A stretch of 64,000 bases of DNA from Paenibacillus sp. UNC451MF (GCF_000686845.1 NZ_JMLS01000008.1:186001-250000), one strand, 5' to 3'. Positions 38,454-48,480 are shown, counted from the first letter of the stretch. The notes: generated from the letters alone by a model not told the origin. Program-made: numbers and translations.

Positions 38454-39752
38454 ATGAGCCGTAATTTATCCATGATTCGCGATGTCGATCAACATAAAGA
38501 TCAAGCTGTGACGATCGGCTGCTGGCTGCATAATAAGCGTTCAAGCGGAAAAATTCAATTTTTGCAGCTGCGTGACGGCTCTGGGTTTATTCAGGCGGTA
38601 GTCGTGAAGAGCGATGTACCGAACGAAGTCTGGGATGCCGCAGGTAAGCTTACTCAGGAAAGCTCGCTATATGTGACCGGAACGGTGCGGGAAGATACAC
38701 GCAGCAAAAGCGGATATGAGCTGACGGTGACTGGCATTGAGATTATTCAGGTTTCTAGCGATTACCCAATAACGCCCAAAGAGCATGGTGTCGATTATTT
38801 AATGGATCACCGTCATTTATGGATACGCTCGCCGCGGCAGCGGGCGATTCTCGTCATACGTGCACAAATCATAAGAGCGATTCAACAATTTTTCGATGAA
38901 CGGGGCTTTCATCTGGTCGATCCTCCGATTTTGACGCCGTCGTCATGCGAAGGGACAACGAACCTGTTTCACACGAAATATTTTGATGAAGACGCCTTTT
39001 TGACACAAAGCGGACAGCTCTATATGGAAGCGGCCGCGATGGCTCTAGGACGTGTTTATTCTTTCGGGCCGACGTTTCGTGCAGAGAAGTCAAAGACTAG
39101 ACGTCATTTGATTGAATTCTGGATGATTGAGCCTGAAATGGCCTTCATCACGCATGAAGAAAATCTGGAAGTACAGGAGCAGTTCGTTTCGCATATTATA
39201 CAATCCGTTTTGGACAATTGCGGCAAGGAACTGGAAGTACTGGAGCGTGACACGACCAAGCTTAAGAACATTCAAGCTCCGTTTCCACGGATTACATATG
39301 ACGAAGCGATCAGCTTTCTGCAGGCGAACGGGCACGAAATCGAATGGGGCGAAGACTTCGGTGCTCCGCACGAAACGGCGATTGCCGAGAAGTACGATAA
39401 GCCGGTGTTCATCACCCACTACCCGACGGAGATTAAAGCGTTCTACATGAAACCGGATCCGAATCGACCGGAGGTTGTTCTGTGTGCGGACATGATTGCT
39501 CCTGAAGGCTATGGTGAAATTATCGGGGGCAGCCAGCGGATTGACGATCCAGAGCTGATGGAGGAGCGTTTCACGGAGCACGAACTATCCAGAGAAGCCT
39601 ATCAATGGTATCTCGATTTGCGTAAATACGGTACAGTGCCTCACTCAGGCTTTGGCCTCGGCTTAGAGCGCACGGTTGCCTGGATTTGCGGCTTGGATCA
39701 TGTACGGGAGACTATTCCTTTTCCAAGGCTGTTGTACCGCTTGTACCCTTAA
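38454..39752 (+). CDS. asnS: Asparaginyl-tRNA synthetase
   Basis: A 432-aa class II synthetase. An OB-fold anticodon-binding domain (residues 1-105) precedes the catalytic core. Motif 2 is [28 protein letters not shown] (read in blocks) near residue 203, and motif 3 is [16 protein letters not shown] near the end. Class features favour AsnRS over AspRS. The ATG at 38454 is used because the ATG at 38442 abuts the AGGAAGG site. asnS-dnaD order matches Bacillus. Confidence 0.93.
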   Translation: MSRNLSMIRDVDQHKDQAVTIGCWLHNKRSSGKIQFLQLRDGSGFIQAVVVKSDVPNEVWDAAGKLTQESSLYVTGTVREDTRSKSGYELTVTGIEIIQVSSDYPITPKEHGVDYLMDHRHLWIRSPRQRAILVIRAQIIRAIQQFFDERGFHLVDPPILTPSSCEGTTNLFHTKYFDEDAFLTQSGQLYMEAAAMALGRVYSFGPTFRAEKSKTRRHLIEFWMIEPEMAFITHEENLEVQEQFVSHIIQSVLDNCGKELEVLERDTTKLKNIQAPFPRITYDEAISFLQANGHEIEWGEDFGAPHETAIAEKYDKPVFITHYPTEIKAFYMKPDPNRPEVVLCADMIAPEGYGEIIGGSQRIDDPELMEERFTEHELSREAYQWYLDLRKYGTVPHSGFGLGLERTVAWICGLDHVRETIPFPRLLYRLYP

Positions 39753-39822
39753 GCTTTTTGATTAATAAGTGAAATCAGTTCGGAGAACGGTTAAGTGTTT
39801 TTTTGCATGGAGAGGTGATCGG

Positions 39823-40488
39823 ATGAAACAGCAAAGCAAGGAAAACAGTGAGCTGCTGGCCGCGTTTGTGGCCGGTTGGCGTGAAGGCAGCGTAGGGGTT
39901 CCCTATTTGTTGTTGAAGCATTACCATCAATGGAAGCTGTCAGAAGTTGAAGTCATGCTGATGATTCATGTGATGGCTTTTATGGAGAAGGAACGCAAGG
40001 ATTTTCCGACGCTTGAGGAACTGCAGGCTCGTATGACGGTTCCAGGTGAGAAAGTCATTGCTGCACTGCAAAAGCTGTTGAAAGAAGGGCTGTTATCTAT
40101 CGATGACAGTGTGGATCCGGTAAGCGGCATTCAGTTCGAAAAATATAACTTTAATCCTCTACTAGAGCGGCTCGCAAGCTGCTGGTATGAGGAAATGCAG
40201 AAGAGTAAGAAGTCGTCGGAGCCGGTTGTACGCAAAGATATATTTTCCATCTTCGAAAAAGAGTTCGGGCGTCCTTTGACCCCTATGGAGCTGGAATCCA
40301 TCACGGGGTGGCTCGACAAGGATTCTTACCCGGAGGAATTGATTCTCGCAGGGCTCAAGGAAGCAGTATTTGCTGGGAAAGTTCACTTTCGATACATTGA
40401 TCGGATATTGCTCGAATGGAGCCGTAATAGGATAACAACAGTAGAGCAGGCGAAGGAGCATTCACAGAAGTTCCGCTCGATGCGCTAG
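39823..40488 (+). CDS. dnaD: DnaD replication-initiation protein
   Basis: A 221-aa protein that helps load the helicase at oriC and restart sites. An N-terminal winged-helix domain (about residues 15-105) is followed by the DDBH2 domain (about 130-210), which contains FEKEFGRPLTPMELESITGWL and the family YIDRILLEW motif. The ATG at 39823 follows GGAGAGGTG; the frame extends 18 codons upstream without a site. Confidence 0.93.
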   Translation: MKQQSKENSELLAAFVAGWREGSVGVPYLLLKHYHQWKLSEVEVMLMIHVMAFMEKERKDFPTLEELQARMTVPGEKVIAALQKLLKEGLLSIDDSVDPVSGIQFEKYNFNPLLERLASCWYEEMQKSKKSSEPVVRKDIFSIFEKEFGRPLTPMELESITGWLDKDSYPEELILAGLKEAVFAGKVHFRYIDRILLEWSRNRITTVEQAKEHSQKFRSMR

Positions 40489-40533
40489 ATCATTGTGACG
40501 GCTTATGGACTTATGTCCGTAGCTGGAACATAA

Positions 40534-40573
40534 CAAAAAAACTTTCTGGACCAGAGTCCGGAAAGTTTTTTTT
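40534..40573 (+). terminator. Terminator after dnaD
   Basis: AAACTTTCTGGA-CCAGAG-TCCGGAAAGTTT is followed by TTTTT. Confidence 0.9.
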
Positions 40574-40585
40574 CGTCTGCCGCGA

Positions 40586-42319
40586 TTATTTCTGGCTAAT
40601 AACCAGTGTATCGGCTTCGGTTGTCACTTCAGCTTTTAAAATTTGATCGAAAAAGGCGGTTGGAACATACAAAGATCCTTGATCATTGATAAAAGGCGCG
40701 GCGCCTAAAGAAATGGGTGCCATTTTATTGTAGGTATATTGATCCGTCCCGACTGTAACTGCTGTCCATTGAGCGCCTCTCGACACTTCAGCTTGCTGCT
40801 TGTCAGCATTCCATTTCAGCGTATATCCCAAGCTTTCTGCAACGGTGCGCAGTGGAGCAAAGGTAGCTCCATCCTTATTCGTCAGCAGTGGAATTTCTTG
40901 GTCATTAACGATCAGCTTAGTTGGCTTGGTCGCGTTCGGGCTTGTGCTATCGCTTGGAAGAGCGATACGGAACTCTGGCGACCCGGAAGAATAAGGAGCA
41001 ATCTCGTATTGACCGAACACAATAACGGCGTCACTTTTCTCGATATAGAACGACTGGGTATCAGAGATACCTTTAAATCCATCCTGAAAATATTTTTCAG
41101 GTGTTTTAGCAATTTCCGCTTGTATTTGCTTGTTGATCAATTCTTTGTATTGGTCTCCGAACAAGGAGCTTAATTCGATTTTTTCGGCTTGCTCGTTATT
41201 TAACACATTATAATTATCGATTCTAGTCATACCGTGTGCGCCACCAGTAAAGGTGTAAGTGGTCATTTGGATGGACAGTCGATTATTATTGCTGCTGCCT
41301 CCGTCCGATTTCAGCTCATATTTGATGAACAACTCATAAGGCCTAACCTCAAATCCGGCTTGCTTCGCTTGCTCAGCATCTTTTTTAGCTTGTTCCTTCA
41401 TGCTTGCCAAGTCTTTGTCGGCATGGCTAGCAATCAGGTCGTTAAGCTCAGCTTGATACTTAGTATCCTTCATTCCGCTGATGATTGGTATGTTCATATC
41501 GACCTTAAGTTGATCGGTTTGCTCCTGTACCGGTGTGGAGGTCACCTTAACGGAATCTTTGCTCGAAGCTGCTTGCGATATAGTGATAGGGAATTCAGGG
41601 CTGCCTGCGGCGTATGGAGCGATCTCATACTCGCTAAATACAATGACCGCTTTTCCATTTTCAATAAAAAATGTTTGGTCATCACTAATGCCTTTGAAAT
41701 CGTCCGGGAAATAATTTTCCGGTGCTTTAGCAATTTCCGCTTTGATTTGTGAGTTAATCACATCTTTGTAATTTTCGCCGAACAAGCTGTTCAGTGTAAT
41801 GGCAGCTGCTTGATCACGATCGGCTACGTTGTAAGTATCGATACGCGTCATACCGTGCGCCCCACCAGTATAGATGTAGGAGTATACTTTAATGGAGAGT
41901 GTATTGTTCGCGTTGGTTTTAACCTCGTATTTCATATCTAGCGAATAGGGTCTAAACTCGTACCCGTGTTGTTTCGCGTCCTCAGCGCCTTCTTTAGCTT
42001 GTGTTTTCAATGATTCCAAGTCTTTAGCAGTTGTTTCTGCGATCTGATTATTTAGCTTGGTTTGATAAGCAGTATCTTTCAAGCCGCTGATAACCGGAAA
42101 GCTTATTTTAGTGGTTATTTCATCGGTTTGTTCTTGCTCTGTTGTAGCTGTAACTTGAATATTGGAGTTCGCTATAGGTGCAGAAATGGGTACGGCGGTT
42201 ACGGTACCGGAGACAGGGACTGGTGTTACAGCAGCAGCTGCCAAAGAACTGTTTGCGTAAGAAGCAAACAAATAACATCCTGCGATACCTAGCGTCAATA
42301 ATTTAAAGGGTGTTTTCAT
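40586..42319 (-). CDS. Secreted protein with two DUF4163/DUF3298 modules and a copper-amine-oxidase-N-like domain
   Basis: A 577-aa exported protein with a signal peptide ending near residue 28. Two homologous modules follow: about residues 55-245 (ISFPVISGLKDTAYQTKLNNQI, then YTGGAHGMTRIDTYNV, then YFPDDFKGISDDQTFFIE) and about 262-465 (PIISGMKDTKYQAELNDLI, then FTGGAHGMTRIDNYNV, then YFQDGFKGISDTQSFYIE). This is the DUF4163-DUF3298 pair seen in PdaC and RsiV. The C-terminal 95 residues form a copper-amine-oxidase-N-like domain (LIVNDQEIPL, TFAPLRTVAESLGY). AGGAGG precedes the ATG. Function unknown; wall binding is plausible. Confidence 0.85.
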   Translation of the reverse strand: MKTPFKLLTLGIAGCYLFASYANSSLAAAAVTPVPVSGTVTAVPISAPIANSNIQVTATTEQEQTDEITTKISFPVISGLKDTAYQTKLNNQIAETTAKDLESLKTQAKEGAEDAKQHGYEFRPYSLDMKYEVKTNANNTLSIKVYSYIYTGGAHGMTRIDTYNVADRDQAAAITLNSLFGENYKDVINSQIKAEIAKAPENYFPDDFKGISDDQTFFIENGKAVIVFSEYEIAPYAAGSPEFPITISQAASSKDSVKVTSTPVQEQTDQLKVDMNIPIISGMKDTKYQAELNDLIASHADKDLASMKEQAKKDAEQAKQAGFEVRPYELFIKYELKSDGGSSNNNRLSIQMTTYTFTGGAHGMTRIDNYNVLNNEQAEKIELSSLFGDQYKELINKQIQAEIAKTPEKYFQDGFKGISDTQSFYIEKSDAVIVFGQYEIAPYSSGSPEFRIALPSDSTSPNATKPTKLIVNDQEIPLLTNKDGATFAPLRTVAESLGYTLKWNADKQQAEVSRGAQWTAVTVGTDQYTYNKMAPISLGAAPFINDQGSLYVPTAFFDQILKAEVTTEADTLVISQK

Positions 42320-42689
42320 AGTAAGTACCTCCTGTGGCTGATCATGTTTAATGTAAATCTTATTGCTATTATAGCTAACCTGAATTTTCCTTTGGTTACG
42401 GAGAAGTTACAATTCTCGCAAAGTGTATGGAACGGTTCATATAGAGAATAAGCGAGAGTTCATAATAAACCTATATTACACCATTCCTAATGTGGCGAAA
42501 CCATTTAATAAACCCTAGTATTCATGCGAACGCTGCCAAAATAAAGCGATTTGATCTTCTATTTAAGTTAATACGAACTTTTTTGATGACAAATTGTAAC
42601 TTTTTCATCGTTTCTTTCGTCTATAATTTGGAAGTACTGGTTTTGATAGATACATAGAATGATTGTTGAGAACAGGTAGGAGGGTCGCA
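42320..42689. promoter_or_regulatory. Divergent promoter region with a repeated AATTGTAACTT box
   Basis: This 370-bp gap holds no gene. A -10 TATAAT on minus (42373-42368) serves the DUF4163 gene and a -10 TATAAT on plus (42622-42627) serves the ABC operon; neither has a good -35. The box AATTGTAACTT occurs at 42592-42602 (plus) and 42414-42404 (minus), in the same orientation relative to each promoter, 19 and 30 nt before the -10. Confidence 0.65.
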
Positions 42690-43514
42690 ATGCTTGGTTG
42701 GCTTCGCCAAAAAAACAAAATTCAACCTGAGGATGCTAATGGGGAAGCGGGAGCTCAGCAGCCCATGGATCTGTCGCCCGAATTGGCGGCTGAATCCTTG
42801 GAAGTTTCAGCCGCCGCAGTGGAGCCGGTAGATTACAGCACCCCCTTGCTTACGGTTCAAGGCGTTGAAAGATCATTTCCGGTTGGGGGCCAGCAGCTGC
42901 ATGTGCTGAAGGGAATTCACATGTCTCTTTATCATAGGCAGCTCGTCATGTTAAAAGGGCGCTCAGGTTCAGGTAAAACGACGCTGCTGAACTTGATAGG
43001 GGGACTGGATCAGCCTAACAAGGGGGAAATTGTGTTTAAAGACCATCCTTTTCATTTGTGCAGCGATGATCAGCGTACACAAATAAGGCGCAAAGAAATA
43101 GGATTTATTTTCCAGTCGTTTGCATTAATGCCGCTGTTGTCCGCCTGGGAGAATGTGGAGCTGGCACTTAGAATGGCTGATGTTCCACGCTCCGAATGGA
43201 AGCAGCGTGCAGCTCACTGCTTGGAGCTTGTCGGATTGACCAAACGGATGCATCATAGGCCCTTCGAGCTCTCTGGTGGAGAGCAGCAGCGTGTTGCAAT
43301 TGCTAAAGCCATTGCCCATAGGCCTAGTCTGCTGCTAGCCGACGAGCCGACTGCAGAGCTTGATTCACAGATGGGGGCTCAGGTCATGGCGGTTTTCCGG
43401 GAAATTATCAATACCGAGAAAGTGACCATATGTATGACAACACATGATCCAACAATTATGGAGGTTGCCGACCATGTATTTGAAATGGTGGATGGGAAAT
43501 TTATTAACTCATAA
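42690..43514 (+). CDS. ABC transporter ATP-binding protein (MacB/LolD type)
   Basis: A 274-aa ATPase. An unusual 50-residue acidic N-terminal extension precedes the domain. Walker A GRSGSGKT is at 90-97, the signature [16 protein letters not shown] near 194, Walker B LLLADEP near 215, and the H-loop in MTTHD near 253. This subtype drives FtsX-type permeases in mechanotransmission. The ATG at 42690 has AGGAGGG upstream. The adaptor gene starts 41 bp before its end. Confidence 0.93.
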   Translation: MLGWLRQKNKIQPEDANGEAGAQQPMDLSPELAAESLEVSAAAVEPVDYSTPLLTVQGVERSFPVGGQQLHVLKGIHMSLYHRQLVMLKGRSGSGKTTLLNLIGGLDQPNKGEIVFKDHPFHLCSDDQRTQIRRKEIGFIFQSFALMPLLSAWENVELALRMADVPRSEWKQRAAHCLELVGLTKRMHHRPFELSGGEQQRVAIAKAIAHRPSLLLADEPTAELDSQMGAQVMAVFREIINTEKVTICMTTHDPTIMEVADHVFEMVDGKFINS

Positions 43515-44592
43515 GAGAAAGGCCAAACCACTGCTAGCAGTTTGTATGGCAGCTGTTTTAACCGTAAGCTCCGGCTGCTCGCTCTTGCCAAAGGAGGCGG
43601 AAGAAGAGACGCTTCCTACGATTACTCCTCCAAAGCTCTCCAAGAAACCGGAGTACGTTGTAAAGACGGAAACATTGGAGACTAAGGTGCGTGGTTCCGG
43701 CAAGCTGATGGGGACAAAGGAAGAGGATTTATACTTTACCGATGAAGACAGCCGAAGAATCAAGGCCATCTATGTGAAGAGCGGAGACAAGGTCGAGCAG
43801 GGTCAGGTGATTGCAGAGCTTGACGTTACCGAGCAGGAAAGTCAGCTCAAGCAAAAGCGTCTGCAGACTCGAAGAGATGAGCTGACGATGATAGAGACCT
43901 TGCGTAAAGCCGATGAGATGAGTGCCGAGGATCTGGAGAAAGCTAAAATCGATTTTGAGCTAAAGCGCGAAGATTTGAACAAGCTGGAAAGCACTATCGC
44001 AAAGGCGAAGCTGACAGCTCCATACTCGGGGACGATTGTGTCTGTGTATGTGCAAAAAGGTGATACGGCCAAAGCTTACGATGCCATTGCAACCATTGCA
44101 GATTTATCACAATTAGCGGTGGTAGCCAGTCTGAACAATGAGGATTTGAAAAAGGTTGCTGTCGGTATGGAGGCAGTAGTCGATATTAACTCCGCCGGTC
44201 AGCATAAAGGCAAAGTCATTCAATTGCCTAACCCTAGTGCCGATACGAATAATGGCAATAACAATAACGGCAATTTTGGAGGCATGAACGGGAATAATCA
44301 GCAGAAGAAGCCGGACTCCATCGATAATTATATGGTAGTCGAGCTAGATCCGTTTCCGCAAGGCTTGAACCGAGGTACGTTCCTCAGTGTATCCGTCATA
44401 ACTTCTCGTAAGGAGAAGGCTGTGACCATACCATTAGCTACTCTTAGGTCCTATTCCGGGCGCAATTATGTTCAAGTGGTCGATGATCAAGGGAACAAAA
44501 AGGAAGTGGATGTCGAGATCGGCCAGCAAACCTCAACGGATGTGGAGATCCTTAAAGGACTTACGCCGGGGCAGAAAGTAGTGGGCCGCTAA
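43474..44592 (+). CDS. Lipoprotein membrane-fusion (HlyD/MacA-like) adaptor
   Basis: A 372-aa adaptor. A signal sequence ends in the lipobox VSSGC (Cys near residue 35). A biotinyl-lipoyl half-domain, a coiled-coil hairpin with heptads (about residues 105-170: LKQKRLQTRRDEL then EDLEKAKIDFELKREDL) and a beta-barrel with LTAPYSGTIVSVYV follow. An Asn/Gly-rich insert lies near 260-280. The ATG at 43474 has GGAGG 9 nt upstream and lies inside the preceding gene. It probably bridges the permease to the cell wall side. Confidence 0.88.
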   Translation: MYLKWWMGNLLTHKRKAKPLLAVCMAAVLTVSSGCSLLPKEAEEETLPTITPPKLSKKPEYVVKTETLETKVRGSGKLMGTKEEDLYFTDEDSRRIKAIYVKSGDKVEQGQVIAELDVTEQESQLKQKRLQTRRDELTMIETLRKADEMSAEDLEKAKIDFELKREDLNKLESTIAKAKLTAPYSGTIVSVYVQKGDTAKAYDAIATIADLSQLAVVASLNNEDLKKVAVGMEAVVDINSAGQHKGKVIQLPNPSADTNNGNNNNGNFGGMNGNNQQKKPDSIDNYMVVELDPFPQGLNRGTFLSVSVITSRKEKAVTIPLATLRSYSGRNYVQVVDDQGNKKEVDVEIGQQTSTDVEILKGLTPGQKVVGR

Positions 44593-47531
44593 TGTCAATG
44601 CCGATGCTGCGTTTTTTGTTCCGTAAAATGTGGAATACGCGCTGGTTGACGCTAAGCTCTCTGGTCGGGCTGATCATGGCTGTGGCTTTCACAACGAGCA
44701 TTCCGATGTATTCCGACGGGTCGTTAAAGCGGGTCGTCAGCAAATCGTTAGAGGAAAAAAGCGGCGGTTTGCCTGCAGGCTCCGTATTAATAAGATATCA
44801 GGCGACCGGATCGGATCGCGCTGAGCTTGACGCATTAAAGGATGCAGACCAATACATAACGAACGATATTCCTAAAGATATCGATTTTCCATATCAAGCC
44901 TATGTCAGAAGCTATTCAATCCGAGCCTCACAGCTGTCGCCAGAGGATCCAAAGAAGGTTGATCCAAGTAAGAAACGTCAGATGTCGATTCTGTCGCAAA
45001 ACGCTTTGAAGGATCAAGCGGAGATTAAGCAGGGGCAATGGTTTAGCGATCAAGTGCAGGGCGGTGTCGTAGAAGCTGTCATTCTGGAAGAATCTATGTA
45101 CCGTAACGACATTCATGTCGGAGACGTGTTCAATTATCCTATTAGCGGTGGGTTAGGCATTGCACCCATAAGAGTAAAGGTCGTCGGAACGATAGCTCCG
45201 AAGAATGATCAGGATCCTTACTGGTTTCAAGGTATGGAAGGGGTCATGAACTCCTTCTTTATGAGCGAAGCGGGTTTTGAGAATTACATACTGAAGGATA
45301 AGAAAATACCGCTTAACCTCGCGAACTGGTATTATGCCTTTGACCTGAAAAATATTCAAACGAGTCAGTTGTCGCCTTTGGAATCGAAGCTGGAGCGTCT
45401 GGATATCATCTTGTATCAAAAGTTAAAAAACACGCGTGTGGACTTATCGTTTATTCCAATTTTACAGGAATTTAAAACGCAAAGCCTGCAGCTGCAAATT
45501 TTGTTGTTTACTTTGGCTGCGCCTATGATTGCGATGGTGTTCTATTATATCGTCATGAATTCAAGGCAGTCACTGGATCGGCAGCGCAGCGTTATAGCGG
45601 TTTTGCGAAGTAGAGGCGGAAGCACGAAGCAAATAATCGGGATTTATGTGCTGGAAGGCCTGTTGCTTGGTTTGATTGCTATGGTCCTTGGACCAATGCT
45701 TGGATGGTTTATGGCCAAAAGTATTGGATCTTCCAGCGGTTTTCTAGCATTTGTGGACCGTAAATCGGTTCCCGTAGGCGTTTCTCAAGAAGCGCTTTTA
45801 TATGGGGCAGCAGCTGTGCTCATCGCACTGCTAGCCAGCGTGATTCCGGCGATTGTCTACGCCAAAGCATCTATCGTAAGCTACAAGCAAAAGCTGGCGC
45901 GCTCAGACCGCTCGCCATTTTGGCAAAAATGGTTTCTCGATGTTCTGCTCATCGGTGTAGTAGCATACGGCTATTATTTATTCGATCAAAGACAAGTATT
46001 ATCTGTGCAAACGGGCTTAACCACGGATCAGCTGCAAGTGCATCCGCTGCTCTTTTTCGTACCGGCATTGTCTATCATTGCTCTTGGTTTGTTCTTTTTG
46101 CGTATTTTTCCGTGGCTGCTCAGGTTATGGAGCTGGATTGGCAAACGTTTTTTGCCGGTACCCGTATATTTAACGCTTACTCAATTGTCGCGTTCCGCAC
46201 AATCCTACTATCCTCTGATGCTGCTGTTGATTCTTACGTTGGGCTTAGGGGTATACAACTCGTCGGCCGCAAGAACAATAGACCTGAACTCGACGGATCG
46301 TATTCTTTACAATTATGGAACGGATGTGGTTCTTCAGGCTGTGTGGGATGGCGTCTCGGACGAATTGCCACAGGATCAATCCAACGGACAGAACAATGGA
46401 AACAATGGTAACAACGGGAATAATGGTGGAAATGGAAACTCAGGTAGTAATCAAGGAAACGGTAGCGGGGGGGCAAACGGAGGCGGCGCCGGAGGTGCCG
46501 GGGGCAATGGAATGGAAGAACCGCCACCCAAGCTTCGTTATATAGAACCGCCTTTCGTAGTCTTTCAACAGCTTGAAGGAGTCGAGCATGCTGCGCGTGT
46601 TTTGAGAACCAAAGGGAATGTCGTTATGTCCGGTAAATCCTTGGGTCAGGGCATGCTGATGGGGATCGATAATGTAGATTTCTCCAAGGTGTTCTGGTAC
46701 AGGAATGACTTGTTCAAAGTTCATCCAAATCTTTATTTGAACTTACTTGGAACCTACGAGCAGTCGGTTATTATCCCGACCTCCTTTGCTGAGAAGCATC
46801 ATATTAAGGAAGGGGATATCATCAGTATCTCCATCCAACAGCAGCAAGTTGAATTTGTAGTAGTTGCCACAGTGCCTTACTGGCCGAGTCAATATCCTGA
46901 TCAAATGCCATTCTTCATTGCAAACCTAGATTATATTTATGATCAGGCGCCGGTCACTCCTTATGAGGTTTGGCTGAAGATGAAGGAGGGGGCGAAAGTG
47001 GCTCCACTGATGGAGGAGCTTAGCAAGAAACAAATCCCAATTGCCAGTGTGAAAGATGTGCGCAACGAATTAATCGTTCAGAAGAAGCATCCGGCTCGCG
47101 GTGGGGTATTCGGTATACTGAGCCTTGGCTTTCTTGTATCGGTATTTGTATCGCTGATCGGCTACATACTCTACTGGTTCTTCAACTTGTCGAGTCGGGT
47201 CGTGCAGTTCGGCGTCTTGCGCGCGATGGGGCTTTCACGTCGTCAGTTGACAGGCATGCTGCTGCTTGAACAGGGCTTTACCGCAGGGCTATCCATAGCT
47301 CTGGGCATTGGAATAGGCAAGCTGACCAGCTACTTGTTCCTGCCTTTCCTGCAGACGGCAGAAAATGTGAAGATGCAGGTGCCGCCATTCCGGGTCGTAT
47401 TCAATGCGCGAGATACAGATCAGCTGTATATTGTCGTAGCATTCATGATGCTGACTGGAGCAGGGCTGCTGTTCCTGCATATCCGCAGATTGAGGGTTCA
47501 TCAGGCCGTCAAGCTCGGAGAGGAGAAATAA
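44592..47531 (+). CDS. ABC permease with two FtsX modules
   Basis: A 979-aa membrane protein. One TM (about residues 15-40) and an extracellular domain are followed by an FtsX module with QLQILLFTLAAPMIAMVFYYIV near 295. Several more TMs extend to about residue 560. A second extracellular domain and a final FtsX module (about residues 840-965, with VVQFGVLRAMGLSRRQL) complete it. An Asn/Gly linker occupies about 596-640. The start overlaps the adaptor stop (TAATG) with no ribosome site of its own, so it relies on coupling. Two FtsX modules could pair with the two ATPases of this operon. Confidence 0.88.
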   Translation: MSMPMLRFLFRKMWNTRWLTLSSLVGLIMAVAFTTSIPMYSDGSLKRVVSKSLEEKSGGLPAGSVLIRYQATGSDRAELDALKDADQYITNDIPKDIDFPYQAYVRSYSIRASQLSPEDPKKVDPSKKRQMSILSQNALKDQAEIKQGQWFSDQVQGGVVEAVILEESMYRNDIHVGDVFNYPISGGLGIAPIRVKVVGTIAPKNDQDPYWFQGMEGVMNSFFMSEAGFENYILKDKKIPLNLANWYYAFDLKNIQTSQLSPLESKLERLDIILYQKLKNTRVDLSFIPILQEFKTQSLQLQILLFTLAAPMIAMVFYYIVMNSRQSLDRQRSVIAVLRSRGGSTKQIIGIYVLEGLLLGLIAMVLGPMLGWFMAKSIGSSSGFLAFVDRKSVPVGVSQEALLYGAAAVLIALLASVIPAIVYAKASIVSYKQKLARSDRSPFWQKWFLDVLLIGVVAYGYYLFDQRQVLSVQTGLTTDQLQVHPLLFFVPALSIIALGLFFLRIFPWLLRLWSWIGKRFLPVPVYLTLTQLSRSAQSYYPLMLLLILTLGLGVYNSSAARTIDLNSTDRILYNYGTDVVLQAVWDGVSDELPQDQSNGQNNGNNGNNGNNGGNGNSGSNQGNGSGGANGGGAGGAGGNGMEEPPPKLRYIEPPFVVFQQLEGVEHAARVLRTKGNVVMSGKSLGQGMLMGIDNVDFSKVFWYRNDLFKVHPNLYLNLLGTYEQSVIIPTSFAEKHHIKEGDIISISIQQQQVEFVVVATVPYWPSQYPDQMPFFIANLDYIYDQAPVTPYEVWLKMKEGAKVAPLMEELSKKQIPIASVKDVRNELIVQKKHPARGGVFGILSLGFLVSVFVSLIGYILYWFFNLSSRVVQFGVLRAMGLSRRQLTGMLLLEQGFTAGLSIALGIGIGKLTSYLFLPFLQTAENVKMQVPPFRVVFNARDTDQLYIVVAFMMLTGAGLLFLHIRRLRVHQAVKLGEEK
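46377..46512 (+). repeat. Asn/Gly-rich low-complexity linker inside the permease
   Basis: About 45 codons in frame encode runs of NGNN and GG. The DNA is made of repeated AACAATGGAAACAATGG-like units, changing to GGCGGC-type units near the end. It divides the second extracellular domain from the first permease half and has the look of a flexible tether. Confidence 0.85.
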
Positions 47532-47533
47532 CG

Positions 47534-48415
47534 ATGATTACTTGCGAAGAGCTCGTCAAAATATACAAAACGGATGATATTGAAGTCGTCGCCTTGAAAG
47601 GCTTGAACATTTCCGTTGCAGCCGGAGAAATGATGGCTATCATCGGCAACAGCGGAAGCGGCAAATCGACATTTCTGAACATTTTGGGTGGCTTGGACCG
47701 GCCTTCTGCAGGCCAGGTTCAGGTAGGTGAATGGAACCTGCTCAAAATTACGGATGAAGAGCTGGTAAAGTATAAACGTAAAACCGTAGGGTTCATTTGG
47801 CAAAATAACGCGCGAAACCTAGTGCCTTATTTAACCGCACTTGAAAATGTGGAGATGCCTATGATGCTTAGTGGAGATTATGATCGTGCATATGCCAAGC
47901 AGCTTCTGGAATGGGTTGGTCTAAAGGAACGCATGGGAAATAAGCTTCAACAGCTATCGGGCGGTGAGCAGCAGCGTGTTGCCATCGCCATATCGCTGGC
48001 TAACAAACCTTCGCTTTTATTGGCGGATGAGCCGACGGGTTCCGTAGATACAAAAACATCGGATATGATTATGGACATTTTCCGTAAGTTGAACCGTGAG
48101 CTAGGCGTCACTATTGTTATCGTTACCCATGATATGACGCTTGCCAGCAAGGTGGATCGTGTAGTTGCCATTCGTGACGGGATGACCAGCACGGAGTTTA
48201 TTAAACGAAATCCGAATTTAGAGCAGGGCCAAATGGAATCTGCTGCAGGGTTTCAGGCGATGAACGACGTCCATGAAGAGTACGTTGTTTTGGATAAGGC
48301 CGGCAGACTGCAAATTCCTAAAGCGTACCTACAGGCACTGCAGATCGATACGAAAGCCTCAATGGAATTCGACGGAGAGAAAATCATTATAAGACCCCCT
48401 AAATCCATTGAATAG
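47534..48415 (+). CDS. ABC ATP-binding protein with C-terminal AbrB/SpoVT-like domain
   Basis: A 293-aa protein. Residues 1-225 form a LolD/MacB-type ATPase: Walker A GNSGSGKS at 38-45, signature LSGGEQQ at 141-147, Walker B LLLADEP at 161-167, and His199 in VTHD. After a linker, residues 248-288 read YVVLDKAGRLQIPKAYLQAL and IIIRPP, the pattern of a swapped-hairpin AbrB domain. Such domains usually bind DNA or mediate dimers; here its role is unknown. The start is 2 bp after the permease stop. Confidence 0.9.
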   Translation: MITCEELVKIYKTDDIEVVALKGLNISVAAGEMMAIIGNSGSGKSTFLNILGGLDRPSAGQVQVGEWNLLKITDEELVKYKRKTVGFIWQNNARNLVPYLTALENVEMPMMLSGDYDRAYAKQLLEWVGLKERMGNKLQQLSGGEQQRVAIAISLANKPSLLLADEPTGSVDTKTSDMIMDIFRKLNRELGVTIVIVTHDMTLASKVDRVVAIRDGMTSTEFIKRNPNLEQGQMESAAGFQAMNDVHEEYVVLDKAGRLQIPKAYLQALQIDTKASMEFDGEKIIIRPPKSIE

Positions 48416-48480
48416 CCCCTTGAAGCTATAGGCAATGTTTGAAATGATGGCATTAACAAAATTGTTGGAGGGATTAACTT

